From an uncultured Lachnoanaerobaculum sp. (GTDB taxonomy: Bacteria > Bacillota > Clostridia > Lachnospirales > Lachnospiraceae), in the NCBI RefSeq assembly GCF_938015485.1, contig NZ_CALLVU010000082.1:1-42212 (forward strand): DNA of 42,212 bases, given 5' to 3'. The notes below the pieces were generated by a model. It ran no database searches. It was given only the letters and a program-made list of their open reading frames with translations, and had not been told where the DNA came from. The position numbers and the translations under genes were made by a program. Positions 33,974 to 42,211 of this stretch are shown piece by piece. Every line of letters starts with the position of its first letter. The stretch's first letter is position 1.

Positions 33974-34408
33974 TTATCTAATATTCATATTTTCCATACA
34001 GTTTTTCAGTATTGTGCTTATATAATTGCCCTTTTTTCTGTTGATACATGCAGTCGCATACGTCATCGGAGCTTTGTATACCTCTCCTATGTAATCGGGA
34101 CTTGTCAAAACAGGCATGGAATAGTATGCATTCTTTTTATTTTTTAAATCTATAAACCACTCTCCACCTATATGTTTCCTGAAAGTCTCACCTATGTATA
34201 CCGTCAAATAGTCTAAAGTCTTAGTATCATTTATCAAGTCCTTTATTTCACTGTAATTAGTGAGGATCCAATTTTCAATCTCGTCCAGTGACTCTACACT
34301 ATAGTCCAGTTTTAAATTGTTTTCTTTTGCAAATGTATCTGTAAAATACTCCATTTTAGAGTCTATAAGAATAATCCATTCTTCAAAGTTTTCTTTCGTA
34401 TAAGCCAT
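33974..34408 (-). CDS. Small hypothetical protein, copy 1 of a duplicated pair
   Basis: A 144-residue soluble, acidic protein with no recognised domain. It starts MAYTKENFEEWIILIDSKME, has a GETFRKHIGGEWFIDLKNK block (about 78-96), then YYSMPVL and a C-terminal INRKKGNYISTILKNC. The block with Gly-Gly-x-Trp and the size recall small immunity-type or DUF3806-like proteins, but this is only a resemblance. The ATG at 34408 matches the start of copy 2; a TTG 12 nt upstream in frame is less likely. A possible promoter (TTGAGC, 17 bp, TATGAA) lies just upstream. The second copy is 2.4 kb away in the same orientation. Confidence 0.75.
   Translation of the reverse strand: MAYTKENFEEWIILIDSKMEYFTDTFAKENNLKLDYSVESLDEIENWILTNYSEIKDLINDTKTLDYLTVYIGETFRKHIGGEWFIDLKNKKNAYYSMPVLTSPDYIGEVYKAPMTYATACINRKKGNYISTILKNCMENMNIR
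34082..34393 (-). repeat. 312-bp direct repeat, copy 1
   Basis: This stretch is identical, base for base, to 36508-36819 (offset 2426). It covers most of the coding region of the duplicated gene but stops short of both ends, where the two copies differ at many positions. Same orientation in both places. Confidence 0.95.
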
Positions 34409-34468
34409 TTTTATATCCAACTTTCTTAATTCATATAAATATTCTCCAACTCGCTCAATACTCTATAA

Positions 34469-34496
34469 TTGAATATCTATTCCTATTTAGTATAAT
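34469..34496 (+). promoter_or_regulatory. Possible promoter of the lipoprotein gene
   Basis: Plus-strand TTGAAT (34469-34474), a 16-bp spacer, and TATAAT (34491-34496). It would give a leader of about 150 nt before the ATG at 34653, unusually long. The 34421-34652 gap is about 80% AT and contains no other recognisable element. Confidence 0.45.
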
Positions 34497-34652
34497 CATA
34501 CATAGATGTAAATACAATATATTTCTTATACATTAGATTAAAGTAAATATAACTTATAAATCCAAAATTTTTAAGTATATTTAGTTAATATTAAATAGAT
34601 TTTTATACAAATATATAGTAAAATTAAATCAAAATTTATGGAGGTTAAATTT

Positions 34653-36314
34653 ATGTCAAAAAAAATCACGTCAAAACTTTCGGTTGTTTTATGTTTTTTA
34701 TCCATATGTCTCTTGGCTATACTTACATCTGCCTGCTCATCAGGTAAAAAGCCTGCAGAAGTACAACAAGAGAATACAGATTCAGATAATAATGTTGGTC
34801 CGGATACATCCAATCCTGATAAGAGTGGTAATAAAACTGCATCCGATTCCAATAATTTTTCTCTTTACGTAAAGGGAGACAATCTATATATGGCTCGTTA
34901 TGATAACTCTGAAATTATAGATCTTGGACCTTGTACAACTAACGGAAGTGTTATGAAAAAGTTTTCTATAAAAGGATATAACAAAAAATTAGATCAATTT
35001 TGTTCCTTTTCAGATTATGACGGTGAAACCTATACTCTGTATATATCAACATCTAAAGCACCTACAAAGCGAACTAAGATAGCCGACAAAGTCACAGTAC
35101 ATTCAGCCTTAAAAAACGGTGATATACTTTATCTTTCAAATAAAGAGTTATTTTTATATAAAAAAGGTAAATCAATCAGTCTATTTAAAGAAAAGGAAGA
35201 AGTAGAATACATACTTTCCGAGGCTCAGGATAAGCTTTTAATTATTCCAGATAGTCGTAATTATGGCAAAGAGGACTTGGCAAATGTATATTTAATTGAT
35301 ATATATAAAGGTACTAATACAGTGTACTCAGATGTTAACATTAATTCTTTCGATTATTCTTATGATTTTGATAAAATATGCTATTTTAAGAATAATACAG
35401 TATATCAGTTAAAAGATGGAAACTCAAAAGTAATAGTAAAGGGTATTGAAAAACCATATAATTACATTACTTTTGCTTCTGATAAAGTCATCTATGCTTC
35501 TAAGACTAATGAGCCTACATCTCTCTATAGATTTGACTTTAACGGTAATGAGGAATTAGTCAGTAATACCTTTGTAGACTTTGTAGAATTTAATATAGAA
35601 GAAGATTTACTGGCATATACTGAAAAAAATTCTGAAGGAGAAAATATTCTAAAAATAAAACAAAACGGTAAAATACTGGGAGAATATAAAGATATACAGG
35701 GAAACCGTGACAAACTAAGTGAAGCATTACCTTCCAAATCGAAATATTGGTATTTTTTCTCTGAAGAAAATAAGAAGCTTTGGAAGGTCGCTTTAGAAGG
35801 AGGTAAAAAAGGCAGAATTGAACTTGTAAATGAAAATATAACTAATTTTTCCGATTTTACTTACTCACAGCACTCTAAAGCAGAAAATAATAGTTTGTTA
35901 TATAGAGCAAAAATCGATGGAAACGACTATTATTCTTTATTCCTGGATAAAAATATTATCAATGAAAATGTAGGCAAGTATTATTCACCGGCACATTTAG
36001 AAAATAACGGTACTGAGAGTTATATTATATATGCTGACACACTCTCTCAAGCTTCATATAAAGATCATAATTATACCTATCATATTTTGGAAAACGGCAA
36101 AGATACTATAGTTGCTGAAAATGTAAAGGATTATAACGGATTCCTTCCAAAATATGAAAAATTCGACAAAACCTATTTTTTAACGGATTATGACGAAAGT
36201 AAAGGAACAGGTGTTTTGAAGCAATATTTAAACGGAAAGCTTAAAGATATAGACAGTGATGTAAAGAGCTTTGTAAAAAATAATACAATTTCATTTAGCA
36301 CTATATTCAGATAA
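34653..36314 (+). CDS. Lipoprotein of unknown function, probable beta-propeller (DUF5050-like)
   Basis: A 553-residue predicted lipoprotein. It has a signal sequence, lipobox TSAC with Cys28, then a disordered Ser/Asn/Asp/Lys linker to about 65. The rest is a long run of short beta-strand repeats such as NGDILYLSNKELFLYKKGK, NNTVYQLKDGNSKVIVKG and NGKILGEYKDIQGN. These look like YWTD/DUF5050-type propeller blades in which display and state are described pairwise. No catalytic residues are evident. The ATG at 34638 contains the GGAGG binding site, so the ATG at 34653, 7 nt after it, is the true start. It lies between the two copies of the duplicated gene, on the opposite strand. Confidence 0.82.
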   Translation: MSKKITSKLSVVLCFLSICLLAILTSACSSGKKPAEVQQENTDSDNNVGPDTSNPDKSGNKTASDSNNFSLYVKGDNLYMARYDNSEIIDLGPCTTNGSVMKKFSIKGYNKKLDQFCSFSDYDGETYTLYISTSKAPTKRTKIADKVTVHSALKNGDILYLSNKELFLYKKGKSISLFKEKEEVEYILSEAQDKLLIIPDSRNYGKEDLANVYLIDIYKGTNTVYSDVNINSFDYSYDFDKICYFKNNTVYQLKDGNSKVIVKGIEKPYNYITFASDKVIYASKTNEPTSLYRFDFNGNEELVSNTFVDFVEFNIEEDLLAYTEKNSEGENILKIKQNGKILGEYKDIQGNRDKLSEALPSKSKYWYFFSEENKKLWKVALEGGKKGRIELVNENITNFSDFTYSQHSKAENNSLLYRAKIDGNDYYSLFLDKNIINENVGKYYSPAHLENNGTESYIIYADTLSQASYKDHNYTYHILENGKDTIVAENVKDYNGFLPKYEKFDKTYFLTDYDESKGTGVLKQYLNGKLKDIDSDVKSFVKNNTISFSTIFR

Positions 36315-36326
36315 TAAATATATAAA

Positions 36327-36378
36327 TACTGCCGGAACCACACTAGGCCCATGTGGATCACGTAAGGCTCCGGCAGTA
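36327..36378. repeat. Long inverted repeat / possible convergent terminator
   Basis: A 13-bp inverted repeat (36327-36339 with 36366-36378, one mismatch; core ACTGCCGGA/TCCGGCAGT) encloses a smaller CCACA/TGTGG hairpin (36338-36342, 36352-36356). The two share two bases, so they are alternatives or a stacked structure. It lies 13 bp past the lipoprotein stop, between convergent genes. There is no real T-run on the right; the left flank is AT-rich, giving a weak minus-strand U-tract. Confidence 0.6.
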
Positions 36379-36402
36379 ATATATCTTCTAAAGTATTATA
36401 CC

Positions 36403-36834
36403 CTACTTTCCCATGTCTTCCAAACAGTTTTTCAGTATCGTACTTATATAATTGCCCTTTTTTCTGTTGATACATGCCGTAGCAAATGTCATCGGTGCTA
36501 TATAACTCTCTCCTATGTAATCGGGACTTGTCAAAACAGGCATGGAATAGTATGCATTCTTTTTATTTTTTAAATCTATAAACCACTCTCCACCTATATG
36601 TTTCCTGAAAGTCTCACCTATGTATACCGTCAAATAGTCTAAAGTCTTAGTATCATTTATCAAGTCCTTTATTTCACTGTAATTAGTGAGGATCCAATTT
36701 TCAATCTCGTCCAGTGACTCTACACTATAGTCCAGTTTTAAATTGTTTTCTTTTGCAAATGTATCTGTAAAATACTCCATTTTAGAGTCTATAAGAATAA
36801 TCCATTCTTCAAAGTTTTCCTTGGTATACGCCAT
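36403..36834 (-). CDS. Small hypothetical protein, copy 2 of a duplicated pair
   Basis: A 143-residue protein nearly identical to that encoded at 33974-34408. Residues about 6-107 are the same in both. Differences cluster near the C-terminus (GESYIAPMTF here versus GEVYKAPMTY; the last few residues also differ). It has a better ribosome binding site (GGAGAT) than copy 1 and lies 38 bp downstream of the aldehyde dehydrogenase gene in the same direction, so it may be co-transcribed with it. The function is unknown; a role as an orphan immunity-type protein is speculative. Confidence 0.78.
   Translation of the reverse strand: MAYTKENFEEWIILIDSKMEYFTDTFAKENNLKLDYSVESLDEIENWILTNYSEIKDLINDTKTLDYLTVYIGETFRKHIGGEWFIDLKNKKNAYYSMPVLTSPDYIGESYIAPMTFATACINRKKGNYISTILKNCLEDMGK
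36508..36819 (-). repeat. 312-bp direct repeat, copy 2
   Basis: Identical to 34082-34393 at every base compared. The flanking parts of the gene (36403-36507 and 36820-36834) align with copy 1 but carry many substitutions, so the identity is confined to a sharp central tract. Confidence 0.95.
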
Positions 36835-36872
36835 ATTTTATCTCCGGTTTTCTAATTTTTTGAATCATTAAA

Positions 36873-38249
36873 TTATTCCAATATTTTTTTCAATATTCTA
36901 AACTTTAGTGGACTAAAAGGCGCATACCTAATCGGCAAATCAATCTTTGTTTCACTCCAAACAATACTCTTTTTATGGCTGAATGTATCGAATCCGAACT
37001 TCCCATGATACGAACCCGTTCCGCTACTTCCTACTCCTCCAAACGGCATATAATGATTTGATACTTGCAGAATAACATCATTTATGCATCCGCCACCGTA
37101 TGAAATACTCTTTATAATATGCTTTGCCGTATCTTCATCCCTTGTAAATACATAGCATGCCAAAGGCTTATCATATGCTTTTATTAAACTTATTACCTTA
37201 TCTATATCCTCATATTCTATGATTGGCAGCACCGGCCCGAATATCTCTTCTTTCATGATTTCATGGTCAAAATCCACATCCGGTAAAATAGTGGGCTCAA
37301 TCCTCCTAACTACATCATCACATCTGCCACCTATTATACTGTCCTCTGATTTTATCAAATTCATCAATCTTTTATAATGATACTCATTTATTATTCTCGG
37401 ATAAGTATCATTATTTAATGCATTAGGATATCTTCTCTTTATTTCTTTCTGCAAATACTTTATAAATCTGTCCTTAACACTGCTATGTATTAACACATAA
37501 TCAACAGACACACAGGTCTGTCCGGCATTAAGCAGTTTCCCCCACAGTACTCGCCTTGCAGCAAGCTTAATATCGGCTGTCTCATCTATAATGCAAGGAC
37601 TCTTTCCTCCAAGCTCCAAAGAAACCGGTATAAGGTTATTGCTCGCTATATTCATTACAATCTTTCCTACTCTTTGACTTCCTGTAAAGAATATATAATC
37701 ATATCTTTGATTTAGAAGCTCATCATAATCTATATCTTCATCCACACAGAAAATATAATTTGAACCGAAAGCTTTATTTATAATGTTTTTAATAACTTTT
37801 GAGGTATAAACACTCTCTTTTGAGCATTTTATAATGGCTGTATTTCCTGCCGCTATCGCCGCTACAAGCGGTGCTATCGCCAAATTGAAGGGGTAATTCC
37901 AAGGTGATATAATAAGCACTACTCCATAAGGCTCGGAGTATACATAATTCTTCGCCGGAAATGTGGATATTGTTCCTTTTACCTTCTCCGGCCTGCTCCA
38001 CTTTCTTACATTTTTTAAAGCCTCATTTATCTCCGCATAAACTATTGCCAGTTCACTCATATATGCCTCAGCTCCGGACTTTAAAAGATCCTTATATAAA
38101 GCTGAAAGGATTGCTACCTCATTATTTCTGATTTCCTCCTTTAACCTTTGTAACATCTTTATCCTGTATTTAACCGACTTAGTTGCATTTGTGTTAAAGA
38201 AATCTCTTTGGTTATTTATAATTTCTTTTAATTCTACTTTTTTCTCCAT
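36873..38249 (-). CDS. Class 3-like aldehyde dehydrogenase
   Basis: A 458-residue NAD(P)-dependent aldehyde dehydrogenase of the class 3 (YwdH/ALDH3) type. Length and spacing match ALDH3 enzymes, with the catalytic Glu212 in LELGGKSP and nucleophile Cys246 in AGQTCVSVD. The cofactor-binding segments ISPWNYPFNLAIAPL (about 114-128) and FTGSQRVGK (about 188-196) and the C-terminal MPFGGVGSSGTGSYHGK are intact. It acts on medium- or long-chain or aromatic aldehydes in relatives; the substrate here is unknown. The frame opens at GTG (38261), but the ATG at 38249 has the better-placed GGTGAG site. It is flanked by orphan small genes. Confidence 0.92.
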   Translation of the reverse strand: MEKKVELKEIINNQRDFFNTNATKSVKYRIKMLQRLKEEIRNNEVAILSALYKDLLKSGAEAYMSELAIVYAEINEALKNVRKWSRPEKVKGTISTFPAKNYVYSEPYGVVLIISPWNYPFNLAIAPLVAAIAAGNTAIIKCSKESVYTSKVIKNIINKAFGSNYIFCVDEDIDYDELLNQRYDYIFFTGSQRVGKIVMNIASNNLIPVSLELGGKSPCIIDETADIKLAARRVLWGKLLNAGQTCVSVDYVLIHSSVKDRFIKYLQKEIKRRYPNALNNDTYPRIINEYHYKRLMNLIKSEDSIIGGRCDDVVRRIEPTILPDVDFDHEIMKEEIFGPVLPIIEYEDIDKVISLIKAYDKPLACYVFTRDEDTAKHIIKSISYGGGCINDVILQVSNHYMPFGGVGSSGTGSYHGKFGFDTFSHKKSIVWSETKIDLPIRYAPFSPLKFRILKKILE

Positions 38250-38273
38250 AATGTAACTCACCGTCCTTCCACA

Positions 38274-38615
38274 TTATAAAATAGATTTAATCGTGTTGAA
38301 TACCCGCTTAGAGAATTTTGACTTGTCAGTTTCTTCAGGAAGCACCAAAGTCACTCTATTTTCCTTTGATGAATATCCGCTGTTAAAAATCAATAAAAAC
38401 GGCCCTTCCCCGGACAGTTCATCTACATAAAAGCCATTTTTGTCCATCAACTGAAACATCTCTTCATCTCGAGAAACAAAAATATCCGTTATTTCATCTT
38501 CATTATCAATTACAATATATGGATCTTCCCAAAACGTAACACTTTCTTTTATTTTTTCTATAAAAGCATCCTTATCTTTATCTGTATATAAGATGTAGTC
38601 GATACCTGTAATCAT
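38274..38615 (-). CDS. Small acidic hypothetical protein
   Basis: A 113-residue acidic protein, not recognised. Predicted alternation of strands and helices: MITGIDYILYTDKDKDAFIEK at the start, then a beta-hairpin-like PYIVIDNEDEITDIFVS, and a C-terminal KRVFNTIKSIL helix. There are no cysteines, signal or membrane segment. Its size, acidity and lone placement among other orphan small genes fit an immunity-type or antitoxin-type protein, but no toxin partner is seen. It lies 24 bp upstream of the dehydrogenase in the same direction. Confidence 0.65.
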   Translation of the reverse strand: MITGIDYILYTDKDKDAFIEKIKESVTFWEDPYIVIDNEDEITDIFVSRDEEMFQLMDKNGFYVDELSGEGPFLLIFNSGYSSKENRVTLVLPEETDKSKFSKRVFNTIKSIL

Positions 38616-38665
38616 CTTTTCACCTGCTTATTCTGAACTTGTGACTGTTTTATTATCTTAATACA

Positions 38666-39199
38666 CTAACTTTTTACCCTAAACATCAATATTTCATCAA
38701 GGTCTACTGTTTCTATATCACAAGCATATCCTCCAAACAGAGTAACTTTTAACTTATAGAATAGTAGACAATGTTTTATATATTGGACAATCAATGATGA
38801 TCTACGCTTATATCCATACCTTTCTAATAGTACTCTGAGCTTTATACTCACATAATCTATTCCGCCATATAATATTTTTATACGGCAACTTTTAAAGAAG
38901 ATATCAAAATCAGAGAAGTAACCGCTTAACTGATCTAATTGCAATGCTCTGTCCGAATGCTTCAAATCCCTCTGTATGGCAGCAAGTTCTTCATCAATTG
39001 CATCCTTATCCAATATATAATGACTCCATTGATATATATCTAACAGAAATTTTCTCTTATTATCTCTATACTGTTCGGAAAGTAAGCTATTTTCATTTTC
39101 CCATATTGAATCAAGAATTTTACTTTCTTCTCTACATCCAAGTTTTAAATCCTGTAAGATAAATGCAATGTCGATTGCCGAATAAAACAATCCATACAT
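38666..39199 (-). CDS. Partner protein of the helicase-HNH module, function unknown
   Basis: A 177-residue mostly helical protein that I cannot assign. Visible features are an N-terminal hydrophobic segment FYSAIDIAFILQDLKLG, Glu/Arg-rich helices (about 25-100) and a basic central stretch LRVLLERYGYKRRSSLIVQYIKH (about 122-144) that could contact nucleic acid. Its ATG overlaps the helicase TAA as TAATG, so translation is almost certainly coupled and the two products probably act together. Nothing resembling a signal peptide is seen. Basis for a joint role is gene structure only. Confidence 0.72.
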   Translation of the reverse strand: MYGLFYSAIDIAFILQDLKLGCREESKILDSIWENENSLLSEQYRDNKRKFLLDIYQWSHYILDKDAIDEELAAIQRDLKHSDRALQLDQLSGYFSDFDIFFKSCRIKILYGGIDYVSIKLRVLLERYGYKRRSSLIVQYIKHCLLFYKLKVTLFGGYACDIETVDLDEILMFRVKS

Positions 39200-41487
39200 T
39201 ATTTGTCACTCTTCCTATAATTACAACTGCGGCAAAGAATCTGTAAATTCTCCACAACAGATTTACCGCCATTATTCATAGCAATAATATGGTCTACATG
39301 AAAAGGAACTCTGGATCTGTCTGTAAACCCACAGCAGGCACAGTGGTAATTACCGGCTTCATCAGTATACTTTTTAAAAGTTTCATCTCTTAAATATTTT
39401 TCATAATCAGGATAAATCTCACCAATTCTATGGAGCGGTAAATCTTCCAGATTCTTAACTCCATCAATTACTATTGGTCCTTCTCCACCATCATATATCT
39501 TAGGATCTGATATTTTAATCAATTCAATATCAAGCTGCTTTGAAAAATATATCTTTCTGCCAAAGAACAATCTAAGCATATTATCATCACCGGAATTCCA
39601 TAGCTCATCAATGTATTCAGCTTTTTTACGTACCCCCATATCTTCATCCCAAATATGCTGTGCAATCTTTGATATATCCAGCTTATTTCTATCCACCTCT
39701 TCAAATGTATAGAATCTTGGTGCTTCCTCATATTGTGCATAGTATTTTATTATATTTATGACATCTCTGCTCTCATATGGCGGAATCATTTCACCGCAGA
39801 AGAAAGAATCCCTGCACTGTTCCTCCATTTCATCAAGCTGTTCTTTTGTCAGATACTCCTCTGTTACATCAAATGACTTGAACAATGAAGGAAGTGAATC
39901 CATAAGATTCTTATAAGCTTCCTGTGTACTGTCATATACCATTACCTGATATGAATGGTCCATTCCGTTTTCTTCCAGATAATTAAATGCGTACATTCCT
40001 ATAGGAATTCTTTTTTCAAAAGCAACTCTTTCCAAATCTAATGTATCTACCGAATTGTCAAGTATTCTTGCAAACTCCTCAATCTTTGAGATTGCAATCA
40101 GTTGAATATCTCTTTTAGCACGCTCGGAATCATTACTATCCTGAAATTCATTATCTCCTGCAAATAAGCTCTCCGGATTTACCCATGCAATATGCTCATT
40201 CCAATGATCTATAAATGAAACAATATATGCACTTGAGGTACCACCTGCTGCCGTTCCTCGCAATGCTCTACCCACCATCTGTGTCATCAAAATAGATGAA
40301 ACTGTAGGTCTTGCCAAAAATACTGTTTTTGTTTTCGGTAAATCCACACCCTCAGTCAATATATTTACATTAACAAGTACCTGTAATTCTCCGTTTCTGT
40401 AGGCTTCAAGTTTTCTCTCATTATCCTCTCTGCTTACTGTCACTCCTGTAACACCGTCTCTGATATCGGATACAACAAAATCAGACTTAATTCCGGCTTT
40501 ATTAAAAAGTGCACTAAGCTGAATAGCATGTATTACATTGACTGCAAATACAATTGTCTGACCATATTCATCCTGTTTTTCTTTATATGTTTCAACAATC
40601 AGTTTATTACGTGAGGCACTCTCTGCCATCTGACTCGCAATACCCTCCGGCAAATTATCAAGATATTGAATCCTTTCCCATGACTCAAGACCCAGAGAAT
40701 CTCCATAGTTTTCTTCAGTAAAGTAGCTTTCAAAAATAGGCTTTGAAAGAATCTGCCTGTTTATAAGCTCTTTTAATCCTATTTGATACGTTATTCCTAT
40801 GTCTCCACGTACAACCTGACCATTGCTGACACCGTCAGAGTAGATTTTACCTAAAAGTCCCTGCTCCTCCTCAGCTGTTCGAAACGGTGTTGCAGTCAGA
40901 CCTATTAACTTTAAGTTCGGAACCTTTTCCTTTACATAGTTGATAACTTTTCTATAAGTTTTTGCAGTTGAATGATGTGCTTCATCCACAACCAAGTACA
41001 GCTCTTTTTCTCCTTCCAGCCACTTATCAAGTCTTTCGATATTTCTGCCTATGCTGTCCTTACTTATAATCAATAAATTATCATCCGCTTTGATATCTAT
41101 TGTTCTGTCATGACTTGATGCACCTGACACAATTCTGAATCTGAAAGAAGAAATATGCGGTACAACTTCTGTATAGGCAAACTTTTGAAATGACTCCGCA
41201 GCCTGATCAAGCAACATCTGTCGATGTGCTATCCAAAGAATTTTCTTTTTCTTATCAATAGCATTTTTTAAAAGCCACATAGAAGCTGTATAAGTCTTTC
41301 CTCCTCCTGTCGGCAGAACTACCAAAGTACTGTAAGATTCTTCTTTATTAATCTTATCAAGTGCTTCCATAGCCTTTTTTTGATGCTCATAAGGGCTTCT
41401 TATATTCGTTCCGTTCTTAGGTAAAATATCACCGAAAGATTTCACCTCCACAAAAGTTTTCAAATCATTTACAGAGCCTGTTTCCAT
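39199..41487 (-). CDS. SF2 DEAD/DEAH helicase fused to C-terminal HNH endonuclease
   Basis: A protein of about 762 residues. The N-terminal two-thirds is a ResIII/SSL2-type superfamily 2 helicase: Walker A PTGGGKT (59-65), VVDEAHHS (motif II, about 170), LTATPFRT (motif III) and the arginine-finger motif QMVGRALRG (about 411). The last 50 residues form an HNH nuclease with CACC and CRSC zinc-binding pairs and the catalytic HVDHI...N core. The region between (about 480-700) is unassigned. Helicase-HNH fusions of this type are often found in restriction or phage-defence islands. The frame opens at an ATG at 41502 that contains the GGAGGT site; the ATG at 41487 follows it by 7 nt and is preferred. 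Confidence 0.88.
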   Translation of the reverse strand: METGSVNDLKTFVEVKSFGDILPKNGTNIRSPYEHQKKAMEALDKINKEESYSTLVVLPTGGGKTYTASMWLLKNAIDKKKKILWIAHRQMLLDQAAESFQKFAYTEVVPHISSFRFRIVSGASSHDRTIDIKADDNLLIISKDSIGRNIERLDKWLEGEKELYLVVDEAHHSTAKTYRKVINYVKEKVPNLKLIGLTATPFRTAEEEQGLLGKIYSDGVSNGQVVRGDIGITYQIGLKELINRQILSKPIFESYFTEENYGDSLGLESWERIQYLDNLPEGIASQMAESASRNKLIVETYKEKQDEYGQTIVFAVNVIHAIQLSALFNKAGIKSDFVVSDIRDGVTGVTVSREDNERKLEAYRNGELQVLVNVNILTEGVDLPKTKTVFLARPTVSSILMTQMVGRALRGTAAGGTSSAYIVSFIDHWNEHIAWVNPESLFAGDNEFQDSNDSERAKRDIQLIAISKIEEFARILDNSVDTLDLERVAFEKRIPIGMYAFNYLEENGMDHSYQVMVYDSTQEAYKNLMDSLPSLFKSFDVTEEYLTKEQLDEMEEQCRDSFFCGEMIPPYESRDVINIIKYYAQYEEAPRFYTFEEVDRNKLDISKIAQHIWDEDMGVRKKAEYIDELWNSGDDNMLRLFFGRKIYFSKQLDIELIKISDPKIYDGGEGPIVIDGVKNLEDLPLHRIGEIYPDYEKYLRDETFKKYTDEAGNYHCACCGFTDRSRVPFHVDHIIAMNNGGKSVVENLQILCRSCNYRKSDK

Positions 41488-41549
41488 TCCCATTACCTCC
41501 ATTATAAATTTATTAATTTAATCTTATTTATATATTAATCGGTATTCCT

Positions 41550-41578
41550 ATCATACTTTATATATCTGAATTTCTCAA
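41550..41578 (-). promoter_or_regulatory. Promoter of the helicase-HNH operon
   Basis: Minus-strand -35 TTGAGA (41578-41573), exactly 17 bp, and -10 TATGAT (41555-41550). Transcription would begin about 55 bp before the ATG. Genes from here to 36403 are all in the same direction with short gaps and could be one unit. Confidence 0.65.
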
Positions 41579-41633
41579 CTGTAAACCTATACATAATATG
41601 ATATATATCCGGTATGTTTTAACCATAATGCCC

Positions 41634-42017
41634 CTACTCTATTATCTCCAAAATATCCTCTATCTCTACTCCCTCACTTAATACAATAGTTTTATTATAT
41701 CCCTCATCACATAATAAAACTTCCTTTTCATAAGGGAAGTAGCTTCTGAGCCATTTTATAAACTCTGCATAATCATAGAGCCTGTTCTTTGAGTTAAAGT
41801 AATTTATCATGAATACACTTCTATCCCTTAGCATCCAAAGTTCAAACTCATACTCATCTTCGTAGTCCTCCCAACAAATATTGTACTGACATTTCTCATC
41901 ACCCTTTACCGAAATACCGACTTTAGGAAATCTTTGTTTAATGTCATTATTAAACTTCTCCAAATTGAGACCGGTATTTTCTTTATCAGTCACATAAATA
42001 AAATATGAAACAGCCAT
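41634..42017 (-). CDS. Small acidic hypothetical protein
   Basis: A 127-residue acidic, aromatic-rich protein, not recognised. The layout is beta-strand MAVSYFIYVTDKEN, helix LEKFNNDIKQRFP, then NICWEDYEDEYEFELWMLRD and YAEFIKWLRSYFP, ending in a strongly acidic EIEDILEIIE. Composition and size are like small immunity-type proteins, but this is only a resemblance. An ATG at 42029 is in frame, but the ATG at 42017 follows GGGGAG by 4 nt and is the likelier start. It is separated from the helicase operon by a promoter-containing gap. Confidence 0.65.
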   Translation of the reverse strand: MAVSYFIYVTDKENTGLNLEKFNNDIKQRFPKVGISVKGDEKCQYNICWEDYEDEYEFELWMLRDRSVFMINYFNSKNRLYDYAEFIKWLRSYFPYEKEVLLCDEGYNKTIVLSEGVEIEDILEIIE

Positions 42018-42091
42018 ATTTCTCCCCATAAAATATTAAATATCCTAAGCCATATTATATTAAGTATACATCCAACAGCCTAAAGTTTGAA

Positions 42092-42134
42092 GTAAAAAAA
42101 CTGTAGTAGAAGCTATCCTTCCGCTACAGTTTTT
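42092..42134 (-). terminator. Rho-independent terminator of the gene at the right edge
   Basis: Minus strand: AACTGTAG (42131-42124) pairs with CTACAGTT (42106-42099). The stem extends inward through two non-Watson-Crick pairs to a GGAAG/CTTCT region, followed by a T7 run. Strong intrinsic terminator just after the stop at 42137. Confidence 0.88.
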
Positions 42135-42136
42135 AT

Positions 42137-42211
42137 TTATAAATCTTCTTTACCGTTATGTGTTATTACAGGCTTTCCGTCTTTATCAAGTAAAGCTGTC
42201 AGACCTCCTGC
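42137..42211 (-). CDS. C-terminal end of a protein running off the right edge
   Basis: The last 24 codons of a minus-strand gene are visible, ending TALLDKDGKPVITHNGKEDL and TAA, with a strong terminator after it. The rest lies outside the window and the family cannot be named. The window cuts the codon frame one base short of the edge. Confidence 0.6.
   Translation of the reverse strand, partial: AGGLTALLDKDGKPVITHNGKEDL

Noticed and set aside
34571..34852. 93-codon minus-strand open frame at the start of the lipoprotein gene
   Set aside because: Shadow of the lipoprotein signal peptide and linker; no binding site.
36188..36475. 95-codon minus-strand open frame across the inverted repeat
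   Set aside because: It overlaps the ends of both the lipoprotein and the duplicated gene, and the composition is not protein-like.
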